64,000 nucleotides of DNA from Nonomuraea helvata (GTDB lineage Bacteria > Actinomycetota > Actinomycetes > Streptosporangiales > Streptosporangiaceae). Below, piece by piece: positions 11,357 through 19,941 of this stretch. Where the stretch lies: contig NZ_BAAAXV010000001.1 of the NCBI RefSeq assembly GCF_039535785.1, positions 2,914,001 to 2,978,000 on the forward strand, read 5' to 3'. Within the stretch, counting starts at the first letter, position 1; the number at the start of each line of letters is the position of its first letter. The translations under genes and the position numbers were made by a program. Under the pieces are notes generated by a model that worked only from the letters and a program-made list of their open reading frames with translations, made no database searches and was not told the DNA's origin.

Positions 11357-12622
11357 TTAATATTCGCTGAGATATGGCTGATGGATGGCCAGAAGCGCCG
11401 AGACTCTTTCCCGAATCTCCGCAGCTCTGCCCGGCTGGCGCACTGCCCTGGTCACCAGGGTGCCCACCTCCTTGAGCTCCTGGGACCCCATGCCCTGGGT
11501 GGTCACGCACGGCGTGCCGACGCGGATCCCCGACGTGACGGCCGCCGGCTCGGGATCGTACGGGATCACGTTCCGGTTGAGCGTGATCCCCGCGCGGGCG
11601 CACCTGCGCTCGGCCTCGGCGCCGGACACGTCCAGGTCACGCAGGTCGATCAGGGCCAGATGGGTGTCCGTGCCACCGGACACGGCCCGCATCCCCTCCC
11701 CCGCCAGCGCTTCCGCCAGCGCCTGCGCGTTCACGACCACGCGTCTTGCGTAGTCGGCGAACTCCGGCCGCATCGCCTCCGCGAACGCCACCGCCTTGGC
11801 CGCCACCACGTGCATCAGCGGCCCGCCCTGGATGAACGGGTACACCGCCCGGTCGATCTTCGGGGCCAGCTCCTCCGTGCACAGGATGGCACCGCCGCGC
11901 GGCCCGCGCAGCGCCTTGTGGGTGGTGAGCGTCACGACGTCCGCGTGCGGCACCGCCGACGGGATCGCGCCGCCCGCCATCAGCCCGATCGTGTGCGCGA
12001 CGTCGGCCAGCAGCCAGGCCCCCACCTCGTCCGCGATGCAGCGGAACACCGTGAAGTCGATCAGTCTCGGGTACGCCGTGGCGCCGCACACGATGAGCTT
12101 GGGCTGGTGCCGCAGGGCCAGGTCCCTGACTTCGTCGTAGTCGATGAGCTCGGTGTCACGTCGCACCCCGTACGACACGACGTTGAACCATTTTCCGGAG
12201 AAGTTCACCTTGGAACCGTGGGTGAAATGGCCGCCGTGCGGCAGGGCCATGGCCAGCATCGTGTCGCCGGGCTGCAGCAGCGCGGCGTAGGCGGCGAGGT
12301 TCGCCGAGGCGCCGGAGTGCGGCTGGACGTTGGCGTGCTCCGCCCCGAACAGCTCGCGCGCCCGCTGCACCGCCAGCCGCTCGGCCCGGTCCACGACCTC
12401 GCAACCGCCGTAGTAGCGCCTGCCCGGGTAACCCTCGGCGTACTTGTTGGTGAGGGTCGAGCCCATCGCGGCCAGAACGGCGGGCGAGGTGAAGTTCTCG
12501 CTCGCGACCAGCTGGAGGTTGCCCCGCTGCCGGTCCAGCTCGTCGAGCAGCACCTGGGCGAGCTCCGGGTCCTGCTTCCGCAGGAGCCCGAAGTCGGGGC
12601 CGTAGTAGGGTTCTCCACCCAT
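11357..12622 (-). CDS. glyA: serine hydroxymethyltransferase
   Basis: A PLP enzyme interconverting serine and glycine with tetrahydrofolate, 421 residues. The PLP lysine is K236 in [14 protein letters not shown]. Asp207 and His210 in [11 protein letters not shown] bind the ring, and [15 protein letters not shown] is intact. Some usually constant positions differ: [16 protein letters not shown] for the common DMAHxAGLVAAGxHP, and THKALRG for THKTLRG. It may therefore be a divergent second SHMT, as the glyA copy beside wecA is in Streptomyces. Active-site residues are kept, so activity is expected. ATG 12622 gives [14 protein letters not shown]. Confidence 0.9.
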   Translation of the reverse strand: MGGEPYYGPDFGLLRKQDPELAQVLLDELDRQRGNLQLVASENFTSPAVLAAMGSTLTNKYAEGYPGRRYYGGCEVVDRAERLAVQRARELFGAEHANVQPHSGASANLAAYAALLQPGDTMLAMALPHGGHFTHGSKVNFSGKWFNVVSYGVRRDTELIDYDEVRDLALRHQPKLIVCGATAYPRLIDFTVFRCIADEVGAWLLADVAHTIGLMAGGAIPSAVPHADVVTLTTHKALRGPRGGAILCTEELAPKIDRAVYPFIQGGPLMHVVAAKAVAFAEAMRPEFADYARRVVVNAQALAEALAGEGMRAVSGGTDTHLALIDLRDLDVSGAEAERRCARAGITLNRNVIPYDPEPAAVTSGIRVGTPCVTTQGMGSQELKEVGTLVTRAVRQPGRAAEIRERVSALLAIHQPYLSEY

Positions 12623-12688
12623 TTCCCCACTGTACGACCTGATGTCCGTTTCACCCAGCCTCAGGGGGTGGCGCGCGCCTGGTGTGCG

Positions 12689-13063
12689 CTACTGGAACGC
12701 GTGGGGCGCGTTGGCCGTGGTCGGGATCCATCTGGGGGTGTCGGCCGCCTCGTCGCTGATGGTCGTCAGCACGTTGTGGCGGTAGACGGCGAGCCTGTTG
12801 CGCCACTCGCGGATGTCCTGGACGTAGCGCTCCCCCACGGGGGCGTCCCACGTCTGAGGGCTCTTGGCCAGGCCGTACGCCTTGTCAAGTGCCGTTCTGA
12901 GTGCCTCCAGCTGGGGCAGGACGGTGTTCCACGCCACGACCAGGCGTTGGTAGTCGGGGTTGAACTCCCAGGCCCTCTGCGGGTCGTCCAGGGCTCCTGA
13001 GGCGCTGACCGGCGGGGTCTCGTTGGGGTCCCTTGGCTTGGGCGCCGGGGGGTCGACGTACAT
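12689..13063 (-). CDS. uncharacterised small helical protein, coupled to the repeat protein gene
   Basis: A 124-residue protein I do not recognise. After a Pro-rich N-terminus (MYVDPPAPKPRDPNETPP) it is mostly helical. It carries spaced tryptophans, including SPQTWDAPVGERYVQDIREW, a pattern that loosely recalls the W-x-G turn and second helix of WXG100/ESX-type proteins; this is only a resemblance. The start at 13063 overlaps the upstream stop by one base (TGATG), with GGAAAGGAG before it. The two genes therefore form a translationally coupled pair, probably encoding partner proteins. They replace the phosphatase-type gene I recall at this spot in Streptomyces. Confidence 0.7.
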   Translation of the reverse strand: MYVDPPAPKPRDPNETPPVSASGALDDPQRAWEFNPDYQRLVVAWNTVLPQLEALRTALDKAYGLAKSPQTWDAPVGERYVQDIREWRNRLAVYRHNVLTTISDEAADTPRWIPTTANAPHAFQ

Positions 13064-14640
13064 CACGCGCTCCTTTCCGGCGTGCCCGGGTCGATCTCGC
13101 CCTGCGGGCCGTCCGGCCGGATGTCCCTGGGGGCCCACTCGCCCCTGCCGTACTCGCCCGGCGGGACCTCGACCGAGGGCATGTCGAGGGGCTGGATGTC
13201 GCGGTGGTGCTCCACGACCGTCCCCAGCGCGTCCAGGCTGGGCGGTGTGACGTCCACGGAGACGACGTCGCTGCCGTCGTTCGCCCAGGCGGCGACGTTC
13301 GATGCCGCGGTGTCCCGCCCGTACGCGATCTGCATCTGGATCGAGGGGTTGGTCGGCGGGACGGAGACGGGCGCCCCTCGGCCTCCCGTCGTCTGGCCGT
13401 CCTTCTGACCGGCCCCACCTTGACCGGCCCCATCTTGACCGGCCCCATCTTGACCGGCGCCGTCGCCCGATGGGCTGTCGGGTGCGGTGCTTCCTGGCGT
13501 GGTGTCGCCGTTGGAGGCGCAGGCGTCGTCGTTCGTGCCGGCGGTGGGGGCCGTGCCGTCCGTCGGTGTGGTGTCGTGGCCGGACGTCTCCGACAGACCC
13601 GGCATGTCCAGCGGTGGGATCTCGCGGTGGTGGCCCACCACCGTCTTCAGCGCGTCCGGGCCAGGCGGGTCGGTGCCGGCGGAGACCACGTCGCTGCCGT
13701 CGTTCGCCCAGGCGTTGACGTCGGCCGTGTGGGTGGTCGCGGTGTCGGCGGGGAGGTGCGGCATGTCCGCCGGCTGCACCTTGTCGGCGTTCTCGAGCAG
13801 GTCCTCCAGTTGCTCGGCCGTGGGCGGGTCGATGGGGATCTGCAGGACCTTGACGCCGTCGACCTCCACGATCTGCGGCTTGGTCACGTCCTGGTGGTCC
13901 TGGGCCGGGGTGCCGGTCGTCGCACCGCCGTCGGCCTCGGCGCCGCGGTCGCGCCGGCTGTCCAGGGCGTCGTCCTTGGGCTGATCAGTGGGCAGGTCGA
14001 CGGACTGGTCGCCGGTCCTGCGGTCGGTCCCGGCATCCTGGTCGGCTCCGGTGTCCTGGCCGGTCCCTGTGTCCTTGGCGCCGTCGCACGTTTTCCCGTC
14101 ACCATCGGCATCCGTCTTGCCGTCGGCGTCCGCCTTGGGCTGATCACCCGTCTTGCCGTCCGCGTCCGCCTTGGGCCGATCACCCGTCTTGCCGTCCGCG
14201 TCCGCCTTGGGCCGATCACCCGTCTTGCCATCGGCGTCCGCCTTGGGCCGATCACCCGTCTTGCCGTCCGCGTCCGCCTTGGGACCGTCTCCGGTCCTGG
14301 TCTCCTCGCCCGTCTTGGTGTCGTCGTTCTTCGGCGGGGTCCCGTCGGACCGCGGATTGTCGTACTTGTTCTGGTCCCCGCGCACATCCTTGGGCTCGTC
14401 GCCCCGCGGCCGGTCGACCCGTTTCTCCAGCACCCCGAGCCGGACGTTGACGTCCTTGACCATCGTGTCAGCCGAATCCGCGACCTGGGCGGGGCGGTGG
14501 GTGGTCACGGCGGACAGCCCGGCCCGGTGCATGGCGAGCCTGACCCGGTCCTCGGCCGCACGCAGCTGCGTGGCCGCGTGTTTCACCTCGGCCAGCAGGT
14601 CGCGGACCAGCTTGGGATCCATGCCGTCGAACTTGCCCAT
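13063..14640 (-). CDS. uncharacterised repeat-rich, acidic low-complexity protein
   Basis: A 525-residue protein, function unknown. Residues 1-75 are helical (MGKFDGMDPKLVRDLLAEV...), like an ESX-type helical hairpin. Residues 76-250 are a disordered Lys/Asp/Thr/Gly region including tandem dodecapeptides KADADGKTGDRP (121-132, 133-144, 145-156, then variants). The C-terminal half contains three copies of a roughly 40-residue module: about 257-296, 307-350 and 447-493. The last two share AWANDGSDVVS and a PLDMP ending; the first ends PADMP. No signal peptide or membrane helix is seen. The downstream partner gene is coupled by a TGATG overlap. The composition suggests a secreted, scaffold-like or effector-like protein. 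Confidence 0.75.
   Translation of the reverse strand: MGKFDGMDPKLVRDLLAEVKHAATQLRAAEDRVRLAMHRAGLSAVTTHRPAQVADSADTMVKDVNVRLGVLEKRVDRPRGDEPKDVRGDQNKYDNPRSDGTPPKNDDTKTGEETRTGDGPKADADGKTGDRPKADADGKTGDRPKADADGKTGDRPKADADGKTGDQPKADADGKTDADGDGKTCDGAKDTGTGQDTGADQDAGTDRRTGDQSVDLPTDQPKDDALDSRRDRGAEADGGATTGTPAQDHQDVTKPQIVEVDGVKVLQIPIDPPTAEQLEDLLENADKVQPADMPHLPADTATTHTADVNAWANDGSDVVSAGTDPPGPDALKTVVGHHREIPPLDMPGLSETSGHDTTPTDGTAPTAGTNDDACASNGDTTPGSTAPDSPSGDGAGQDGAGQDGAGQGGAGQKDGQTTGGRGAPVSVPPTNPSIQMQIAYGRDTAASNVAAWANDGSDVVSVDVTPPSLDALGTVVEHHRDIQPLDMPSVEVPPGEYGRGEWAPRDIRPDGPQGEIDPGTPERSA
14114..14280 (-). repeat. 36-bp in-frame tandem repeat inside the repeat-protein gene
   Basis: Four full 36-bp units start at 14114, 14150, 14186 and 14222, followed by a partial fifth (14258-14280). 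Units differ at only a few positions and each encodes one KADADGKTGD(R/Q)P dodecapeptide. Such near-identical direct repeats are prone to length change between strains. Confidence 0.85.
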
Positions 14641-14663
14641 GGGCCACTCCCGGACGTAATCGC

Positions 14664-14697
14664 CGCTCCGGGGCTCACCGTAATGTCGGCCGGAGCG
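14664..14697 (-). terminator. hairpin after tsaC
   Basis: Perfect 8-bp arms CGCTCCGG (14664-14671) and CCGGAGCG (14690-14697) flank an 18-nt loop. The hairpin starts 32 nt after the tsaC stop and ends 23 nt before the start of the repeat-protein gene. It probably separates the prfA-prmC-tsaC unit from the downstream pair. Confidence 0.5.
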
Positions 14698-14729
14698 CGA
14701 TCGCAGCCGGGATAAGCAGACGGTATACG

Positions 14730-15377
14730 TCAGTCCTCGGTGGCGACGTACCCGATGATGCCGCGCAGCTTCTCCACCGGGATCGCCCCGCGACGCAGCA
14801 GCCTGGGCACGGCCGTGGTGAGGTCGAGGATGGTGGAGGGCGTGTTGTCGGTGGTCTTGCCGCCGTCGAGGTAGACGTCGACCGAGTCCCCGAGCTGCTC
14901 CTCCGCCTCGTCCGCCGTGGTGGCGGCGGGGGCGCCGGAGCGGTTGGCGCTGGAGACGGCCATGGGGCCGGTCTCCTTGAGCAGGTCGAGCGCCACCGGG
15001 TGGAGCGGCATGCGTACGGCCACCGTGCCCTTGGTCTCCCCCAGGTCCCAGGAAAGGGCCCTGTTGGCCTTGCAGATGAGCGTGAGCGGCCCGGGCCAGA
15101 AGGCGTCTATCAGATCCTGCCCGTACGGCCCGAGGTCGTCTATGAGCGCTGTGGCGGCTCTGACGGTGCCCACGAGCACGGGCGGCGGCATCTCGCGGCC
15201 CCGCCCCTTGGCGTCGAGCAGCGCGGTGACCGCCGACGGCGTGAAGGCGTCGGCGCCGATGCCGTAGACGGTGTCGGTCGGCAGCACCACGAGGTCGCCA
15301 CGGCGCACGGACGACGCGGCCTCCATCAGGCCAACGGTGCGTTGCTCCAGGTCGGAGCAGTCAAAACGTCTGGACAC
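14730..15377 (-). CDS. tsaC: L-threonylcarbamoyladenylate synthase (Sua5/YciO/YrdC family)
   Basis: This enzyme makes threonylcarbamoyl-AMP from threonine, bicarbonate and ATP, the first step of the t6A37 modification of ANN-decoding tRNAs. It has 215 residues with the YrdC domain only. Motifs are VVLPTDTVYGIGADAF, WPGPLTLICKA, VAVRMPLHPVAL and AVSSANRSGAPA. The C-terminal Sua5 domain is absent, so this is the short bacterial type. The GTG start at 15377 gives MSRRFDCSDLEQR. It follows prmC by 33 bp in the prfA-prmC-tsaC translation cluster. Confidence 0.92.
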   Translation of the reverse strand: MSRRFDCSDLEQRTVGLMEAASSVRRGDLVVLPTDTVYGIGADAFTPSAVTALLDAKGRGREMPPPVLVGTVRAATALIDDLGPYGQDLIDAFWPGPLTLICKANRALSWDLGETKGTVAVRMPLHPVALDLLKETGPMAVSSANRSGAPAATTADEAEEQLGDSVDVYLDGGKTTDNTPSTILDLTTAVPRLLRRGAIPVEKLRGIIGYVATED

Positions 15378-15410
15378 GATCTTATCGCCTCGCTCCCGCT
15401 CGCATAGATC

Positions 15411-16265
15411 CTAGTCCTGGCCCAGCCGAGCCGTGACGAAGCGGTCTCTTCTGGTGAGGTCCTGCCGAAGGCGCACGTCACGCCAGCCGTGGTCCTCGGG
15501 GAACGTCAGGTAGACCGCCCTGCCCTGCTCGTCGGCGTGCTCCACGGCCACCCAGCCGCCCGGCCGCAGCAGCCGGCGGGCCGTGCGCTCGACCGCGCGC
15601 ACCTCGCCGAGCCCGTCGTCGCCGGAGCCGTACAGCGCCCTGGAAGGGTCGTAGTCGCGCACCTCGGGGTCGCGCGGGATCGCGCCGGGCGGGATGTAGG
15701 GCGGGTTGGAGATGACCAGGTCGACCTTGCCGTTGAGCTCGGGCAGCGCCTCCGCGAGGTCCTCGGGGTGCAGGTGGGTGCGGCCCTGGCCGTGCTCGGA
15801 GATGTTGCGCTTGGCCCAGGTGTACGCCCCGGGGTCGACCTCCACGGCGTGGACCTCGGCCAGCGCCACCTCCTGCGCGATCGAGAGCGCGATCGCACCG
15901 GAGCCGGTGCCGAGGTCGACCACGAGCGGGGCGGTCACGTCCATCTCGCGCAGCGTCTCGATGGCCCAGCCGGCCACCACCTCGGTCTCAGGCCGCGGCA
16001 CGAACACGCCGGGCCCGACCGCGAGCTCCAGATAGCGGAAGTAGGCGTGGCCGGTGATGTGCTGCAGCGGCTCGCGGGCCTCCCGCCTGGCCACGCCCTC
16101 CCAGAACAGCGCGTCGAAGTCGGCGTCCTTGACCGTGTGGAGCTCGCTCCTGCGCACGCCGTGGACGAACGCCGCGATCTCCTCAGCGTCGGTGCGCGGT
16201 GAGGGAACACCTGCCTCGGCCAGCCGAGCGGTGGCGAGGGCGATCTCGTCCAGCAGAAATGTCAT
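15411..16265 (-). CDS. prmC: peptide chain release factor N5-glutamine methyltransferase
   Basis: A SAM-dependent methyltransferase that methylates the glutamine of the GGQ motif of release factors. It has 284 residues: an N-terminal helical RF-binding domain, then a Rossmann fold with the SAM motif [16 protein letters not shown] and the catalytic NPPY at residues 187-190. Its ATG overlaps the prfA stop (ATGA), so it is coupled to its substrate's gene. Confidence 0.96.
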   Translation of the reverse strand: MTFLLDEIALATARLAEAGVPSPRTDAEEIAAFVHGVRRSELHTVKDADFDALFWEGVARREAREPLQHITGHAYFRYLELAVGPGVFVPRPETEVVAGWAIETLREMDVTAPLVVDLGTGSGAIALSIAQEVALAEVHAVEVDPGAYTWAKRNISEHGQGRTHLHPEDLAEALPELNGKVDLVISNPPYIPPGAIPRDPEVRDYDPSRALYGSGDDGLGEVRAVERTARRLLRPGGWVAVEHADEQGRAVYLTFPEDHGWRDVRLRQDLTRRDRFVTARLGQD

Positions 16266-17314
16266 GAGTGTTGTGCGAGCTTCTCCGCCATCTCGGCGTC
16301 GATGAGGGCCTGGGTGACGGCGTTGAGCTCGCCGTCGAGAACCTGGTCGAGGTTATACGCCTTGAAGCCGACCCGGTGGTCGGAGATGCGGTTTTCCGGG
16401 AAGTTGTAGGTACGGACGCGCTCGGAGCGGTCGACCGTGCGGACCTGCGACTTGCGCTCGGCCTGCGCGGCGGCCTCGGCCTGCTCCTGCGCCATGGCCA
16501 GCAGGCGGGCGCGCAGGATGCGCAGGGCCGACTCCTTGTTCTGGAGCTGGCTCTTCTCGTTCTGGCACGAGACGACCACGCCGGTGGGCAGGTGGGTGAT
16601 GCGGACCGCCGAGTCGGTGGTGTTGACGCTCTGGCCGCCGGGGCCGCTGGAACGGTAGACGTCGATGCGCAGGTCGTTGGGGTCGATCTGGACGTCGACC
16701 TCCTCCGCCTCCGGGTAGACGAGCACGCCCGCGGCGCTGGTGTGGATGCGGCCCTGCGACTCGGTGACGGGCACCCGCTGCACGCGGTGGACGCCGCCCT
16801 CGTACTTGAGCCTGGACCACACGCCCTCGTCGCCCTTGGCCCTGATGCCGACCGTGACGTCTTTGTAGCCGCCCAGGTCGGAGGGCTGGCTGTCGATGAC
16901 CTCGGTCTTCCAGCCGAGGCGCTCGGCGTATCTCAGGTACATCCGCAGCAGGTCGCCCGCGAACAGCGCGGACTCCTCGCCGCCCTCGCCCGCCTTGATC
17001 TCCATGATGATGTCCTTGTCATCGTTGGGATCGCGCGGGATCAGCAGGTGCCTGAGCTTCTCCTCCAGCTGGGGGATGCGCTCCTCGATCTCGGCGGCCT
17101 CGGCCGCGAACGCCTCGTCCTCACCGGCCAGCTCCTTGGCGGCGCTCAGGTCCTCGCGGGCCGACTCGAGCTCGCGATAGGTGCCGATGACCGGCGTGAG
17201 CTGCGAGTAGCGCCTGCCCAGGGTGCGGGCCTTGTTCTGGTCGGCGTGCACGGCGGGGTCGGCGAGCTGCACCTCCAGCTCGGAATACTCCTTGAGCAAC
17301 TCGTCGAGGTTCAC
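16262..17314 (-). CDS. prfA: peptide chain release factor 1
   Basis: Reads UAA and UAG stop codons and triggers peptide release. The 350-residue protein has the GGQ motif at residues 226-228 ([15 protein letters not shown]) and the codon-recognition PxT tripeptide as PVT at 182-184, which mark it as RF1 rather than RF2. The start is GTG 17314 ([14 protein letters not shown]). It lies downstream of rpmE, with a hairpin between, and overlaps prmC. Confidence 0.97.
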   Translation of the reverse strand: MNLDELLKEYSELEVQLADPAVHADQNKARTLGRRYSQLTPVIGTYRELESAREDLSAAKELAGEDEAFAAEAAEIEERIPQLEEKLRHLLIPRDPNDDKDIIMEIKAGEGGEESALFAGDLLRMYLRYAERLGWKTEVIDSQPSDLGGYKDVTVGIRAKGDEGVWSRLKYEGGVHRVQRVPVTESQGRIHTSAAGVLVYPEAEEVDVQIDPNDLRIDVYRSSGPGGQSVNTTDSAVRITHLPTGVVVSCQNEKSQLQNKESALRILRARLLAMAQEQAEAAAQAERKSQVRTVDRSERVRTYNFPENRISDHRVGFKAYNLDQVLDGELNAVTQALIDAEMAEKLAQHS

Positions 17315-17355
17315 CGTGGGTCCTTACGTCTGGTTGGGGCCGTTCCACACCAACA

Positions 17356-17394
17356 ACGCCGACCCGGCGCACGGAAGTGCGTCCGGGCCGGCGT
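17356..17394 (-). terminator. GC-rich terminator after rpmE
   Basis: A long stem is formed by 17356-17372 and 17377-17394 around a GGAA loop, with one mismatch and one bulge. It begins 9 nt after the rpmE stop in the direction of transcription and ends 42 nt before the prfA start. There is no T-run. It probably reduces read-through from the highly expressed L31 gene into prfA. Confidence 0.65.
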
Positions 17395-17402
17395 CGGTGA
17401 AG

Positions 17403-17621
17403 CTACTTGCCCGTGGCCTTCTTGCCGAAGCGCTTCTCGAAGCGGGCCACCCGGCCGCCGGTGTCCAGGATCTTCTGCTTGCCGGTGTAGAACGGGTGGC
17501 AGGCAGAGCAGACGTCGGCGTGGATGACGCCGTTCTTGGCGGTGCTACGGGTGGTGAACGTGTTACCGCAGGAGCAGGACACCTGCGTCACGTGGTAGTC
17601 AGGGTGGATGTCGCGCTTCAT
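17403..17621 (-). CDS. rpmE: 50S ribosomal protein L31, zinc-binding form
   Basis: A 72-residue ribosomal protein. It begins [20 protein letters not shown] and contains four cysteines (CSC near residue 17 and CSAC near 38), the C+ zinc-binding type rather than the Zur-induced paralogue. The start at ATG 17621 has GAAAGGAC upstream. Upstream in-frame codons are non-homologous. It stands between rho/TCS and prfA as in other actinomycetes. Confidence 0.96.
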   Translation of the reverse strand: MKRDIHPDYHVTQVSCSCGNTFTTRSTAKNGVIHADVCSACHPFYTGKQKILDTGGRVARFEKRFGKKATGK

Positions 17622-17743
17622 CGCTGTCCTTTCGGGGTGCGGCCGCCGGGTCGCCATCACGCACGGCGTGAACCGGAGCCGCAAAATGGTCAGCTACCAG
17701 TGTGCCAGATCGTCCAACCATCCCAGGCCATCGTGCATTCCCG

Positions 17744-18379
17744 TCAGCGGCCCAGGTATGTCAGGACGGCCAGCACGCGGCGGTGATCCTCGGGCGCGGG
17801 TCCCAGGGCCAGTTTGGCGAAAATGCCGGAGATGTGCTTCTCCACGGCGCCTTCCGTGACCACCAGCCTGGTGGCGATGGCGGTGTTGGAGCGGCCCTCG
17901 GCCATCAGGGCGAGCACCTCGCGCTCGCGGGGCGAGAGCGAGTCGAGCGGGGCTCCGCGGCGCTGGCGGCTCAGCAGCTGCACCACGACCTCGGGGTCGA
18001 TGACCGTGCCGCCGGCGGCGACCTGGCGTACCGCCTCCAGGAACTCGGCCACGTCGGCGACCCGCTCCTTCAGCAGGTAGCCGACGGCCCTGCCGATGAG
18101 GTCTCCCGCGTATCTCTCCTCGACGTACTGGGAGAGGACCAGGATCGGGAAGTCGGGTACGGCCGCCCGTACCTGCAGCGCCGCGCGCAGGCCCTCGTCG
18201 GTGTGGGTGGGCGGCATGCGTACGTCGACGATCGCGAGGTCGGGCTCGTGCTCCAGGACGGCGGAGACCAGCGCGGACCCGTCCGAGACGGCCGCGACGG
18301 TCTCGATGCCGCCGTCGGCGAGCAGCCGCGCGAGCCCCTCACGCAGCAGTACGGAGTCCTCGGCGATGACCACGCGCAT
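17744..18379 (-). CDS. NarL/FixJ-family response regulator
   Basis: DNA-binding response regulator, 211 residues from ATG 18379 (MRVVIAEDSVLLREGL); a GTG two codons earlier is also possible. The receiver domain has the acidic pair at residues 7-8 and the phosphoacceptor Asp52 in AIVDVRMPP. A C-terminal LuxR helix-turn-helix begins at LSPREREVLALMAEGRSNTAIA. It is downstream of, and in the same direction as, its likely kinase at 18535-19800, separated by 155 bp that carry a duplicated hairpin. The target genes are unknown; no transporter sits beside it. Confidence 0.92.
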   Translation of the reverse strand: MRVVIAEDSVLLREGLARLLADGGIETVAAVSDGSALVSAVLEHEPDLAIVDVRMPPTHTDEGLRAALQVRAAVPDFPILVLSQYVEERYAGDLIGRAVGYLLKERVADVAEFLEAVRQVAAGGTVIDPEVVVQLLSRQRRGAPLDSLSPREREVLALMAEGRSNTAIATRLVVTEGAVEKHISGIFAKLALGPAPEDHRRVLAVLTYLGR

Positions 18380-18390
18380 GGCCACATGAC

Positions 18391-18488
18391 TACAGTGGAC
18401 AGCGTTCAGCTGTCCACTGCAGGCCGCGGCGTGTGCGCCTACAGTGGACAGCGTTCAGCTGTCCACTGCAGGCCGCGGCGTGTGCGCC
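18391..18488. repeat. two tandem 49-bp units, each with a perfect 11-bp hairpin
   Basis: The unit at 18391-18439 is repeated without change at 18440-18488. Each copy contains the inverted repeat CAGTGGACAGC and GCTGTCCACTG around a 5-nt GTTCA loop. The repeats lie between the kinase stop and the response regulator start. They could be a duplicated operator, an RNA structure tuning the kinase:regulator ratio, or a small repeat element. There is no coding or terminator T-run. Confidence 0.85.
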
Positions 18489-18534
18489 TACCATTCGGAG
18501 CGCGTCTCCGCACGGGAGAGCGCTGACGGACCGG

Positions 18535-19800
18535 CTACCACTCGCAGGGGAGCTCCGCACGCACGAGCGTGGGACCGCCCACAGGGCTGTGCAGGACGAG
18601 CATGCCGTCGATGGTGGCCGCCCGGTCGGCCAGCCCGGCCAGGCCGCCACCGGGGCACAAGAGCGCCCCGCCGATGCCGTTGTCCCACACGTCGACGACC
18701 ACGCCGCGATGGTCCCTGAGCACCGTCACCGACGCCTCGGTGGCGCCTGAGTGCTTGGCCATGTTGGCCAGCGTCTCGGCCACGATGAAGTACGCGATGC
18801 TCTCGACGGCCGCGGGCGGCCGTTCGCCCAGCTCGACCGAGACGTCCACGTGGATGGGCGCCCGCGCGGCCAGCCCCGAAAGGGCCGCGTCGAGGCCGCG
18901 GTCGCTCAGGATGGCCGGATGGATGCCCCTCGCCAGGTTGCGCAGCTCGGCGATGGCCGCCTTCGTGCCGGCGTGGGCCTGGGCGATGAGCGCCCTGGCC
19001 ACCTCGGGCTCGCTGTCGAACTTCGACTGCGCCCGCCCCAGGTCCACCGCCACCGACAGCAGCCGCTGCTGCGCGCCGTCGTGCAGGTCGCGCTCGATCC
19101 TGCGCCGCTCCGCCTCGGCCGCGTCGATCCCCCTGGCCCTGCTCGCCCGCAGCCGCTCCTCCTGGCTGCCGCCGAGCAGCACCGTCGCCAGCGTCCCGTG
19201 CAGCCAGGCCATCCCCCGCACCATGTACGCCGCCACCACGAACAGCAGCGCCCCGAACACCGCGGCCACGAAGGCCCCTGGCCAGCTGTCGATGGTCAGG
19301 TCACTGGAGAAGCCCGTCGCCACCGACAGGAACATCAGGACGGGCTGGACGAGCAGCATGCCTGACGCCGTCCACAGGGCCACGGACAGGGCCGTCTCGA
19401 CCAGGCCGAGCGGGAGCAGCATCAGCAGGTAGCCGAGGTCCTGCCAGGTGGCCGCGTCCGTCAGCAGCCACCTGATGTGCGCGCCGACCCCACGTTCCGG
19501 CCTGGCACGGTACGGGTCGGCGATCTTGACGCCGAACGCCGCGCGCATCAGCCGCCGCTCCAGCATCGCACCGCCCCGCCACATGAGCACGGTCGCCATC
19601 ATCAGCGGCACGCCCACCCAGACGACCGTCAGCGCGAGCGAGACGGGCACGGTCACGGCCAGCACGGCGAACCAGCCGAAGCCGAGCACCCCGGCGAGGC
19701 CCAGGTACGGCGCCGCCCGCCACGTCATCGGATCGACCACGATGCCCAAGGGGCCCTTGGGACCGAACGGCACCCGGTCCTTCAACGCGACTGATGGCAT
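18535..19800 (-). CDS. sensor histidine kinase, NarL-partner (HisKA_3) type
   Basis: A membrane sensor kinase of 421 residues from ATG 19800; an in-frame GTG lies at 19815. The N-terminal half holds two pairs of membrane helices with the layout of the putative-sensor domain found in actinobacterial kinases, including FGVKIADPYR between the pairs. The phosphorylated His240 lies in ERDLHDGAQQRLLSV. The HATPase domain shows AETLANMAKHSG (N box) and DVWDNGIGGA (G1). It lies upstream of the response regulator at 17744-18379 and downstream of the rho terminator. Confidence 0.92.
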   Translation of the reverse strand: MPSVALKDRVPFGPKGPLGIVVDPMTWRAAPYLGLAGVLGFGWFAVLAVTVPVSLALTVVWVGVPLMMATVLMWRGGAMLERRLMRAAFGVKIADPYRARPERGVGAHIRWLLTDAATWQDLGYLLMLLPLGLVETALSVALWTASGMLLVQPVLMFLSVATGFSSDLTIDSWPGAFVAAVFGALLFVVAAYMVRGMAWLHGTLATVLLGGSQEERLRASRARGIDAAEAERRRIERDLHDGAQQRLLSVAVDLGRAQSKFDSEPEVARALIAQAHAGTKAAIAELRNLARGIHPAILSDRGLDAALSGLAARAPIHVDVSVELGERPPAAVESIAYFIVAETLANMAKHSGATEASVTVLRDHRGVVVDVWDNGIGGALLCPGGGLAGLADRAATIDGMLVLHSPVGGPTLVRAELPCEW

Positions 19801-19891
19801 GTCCCAAGAGTGCACGCGAGAAGGGCAGGAGTGAATGTGGGTGGCTTCCGTTGCCGAGGTAGGGCTAACCCCCGCCCCGGCGCGGCACGGA

Positions 19892-19927
19892 GAAGGGGCG
19901 GCAGGGAGAAATCCCTGCCGCCCCTTC
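19892..19927 (-). terminator. strong terminator after rho
   Basis: A perfect 16-bp stem (19892-19907 with 19912-19927) closes on the tetraloop GAAA. It begins 14 nt after the rho stop. There is no T-run on the rho strand, so it is of the T-less type common in actinobacteria. It separates rho from the kinase gene. Confidence 0.85.
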
Positions 19928-19941
19928 AGTACCAGGAGCCG

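Noticed and set aside
14114..14280. Possible CRISPR array (36-bp regularly spaced repeats)
   Set aside because: Units are directly adjacent with no unique spacers, are in frame with a protein, and no cas genes are present.
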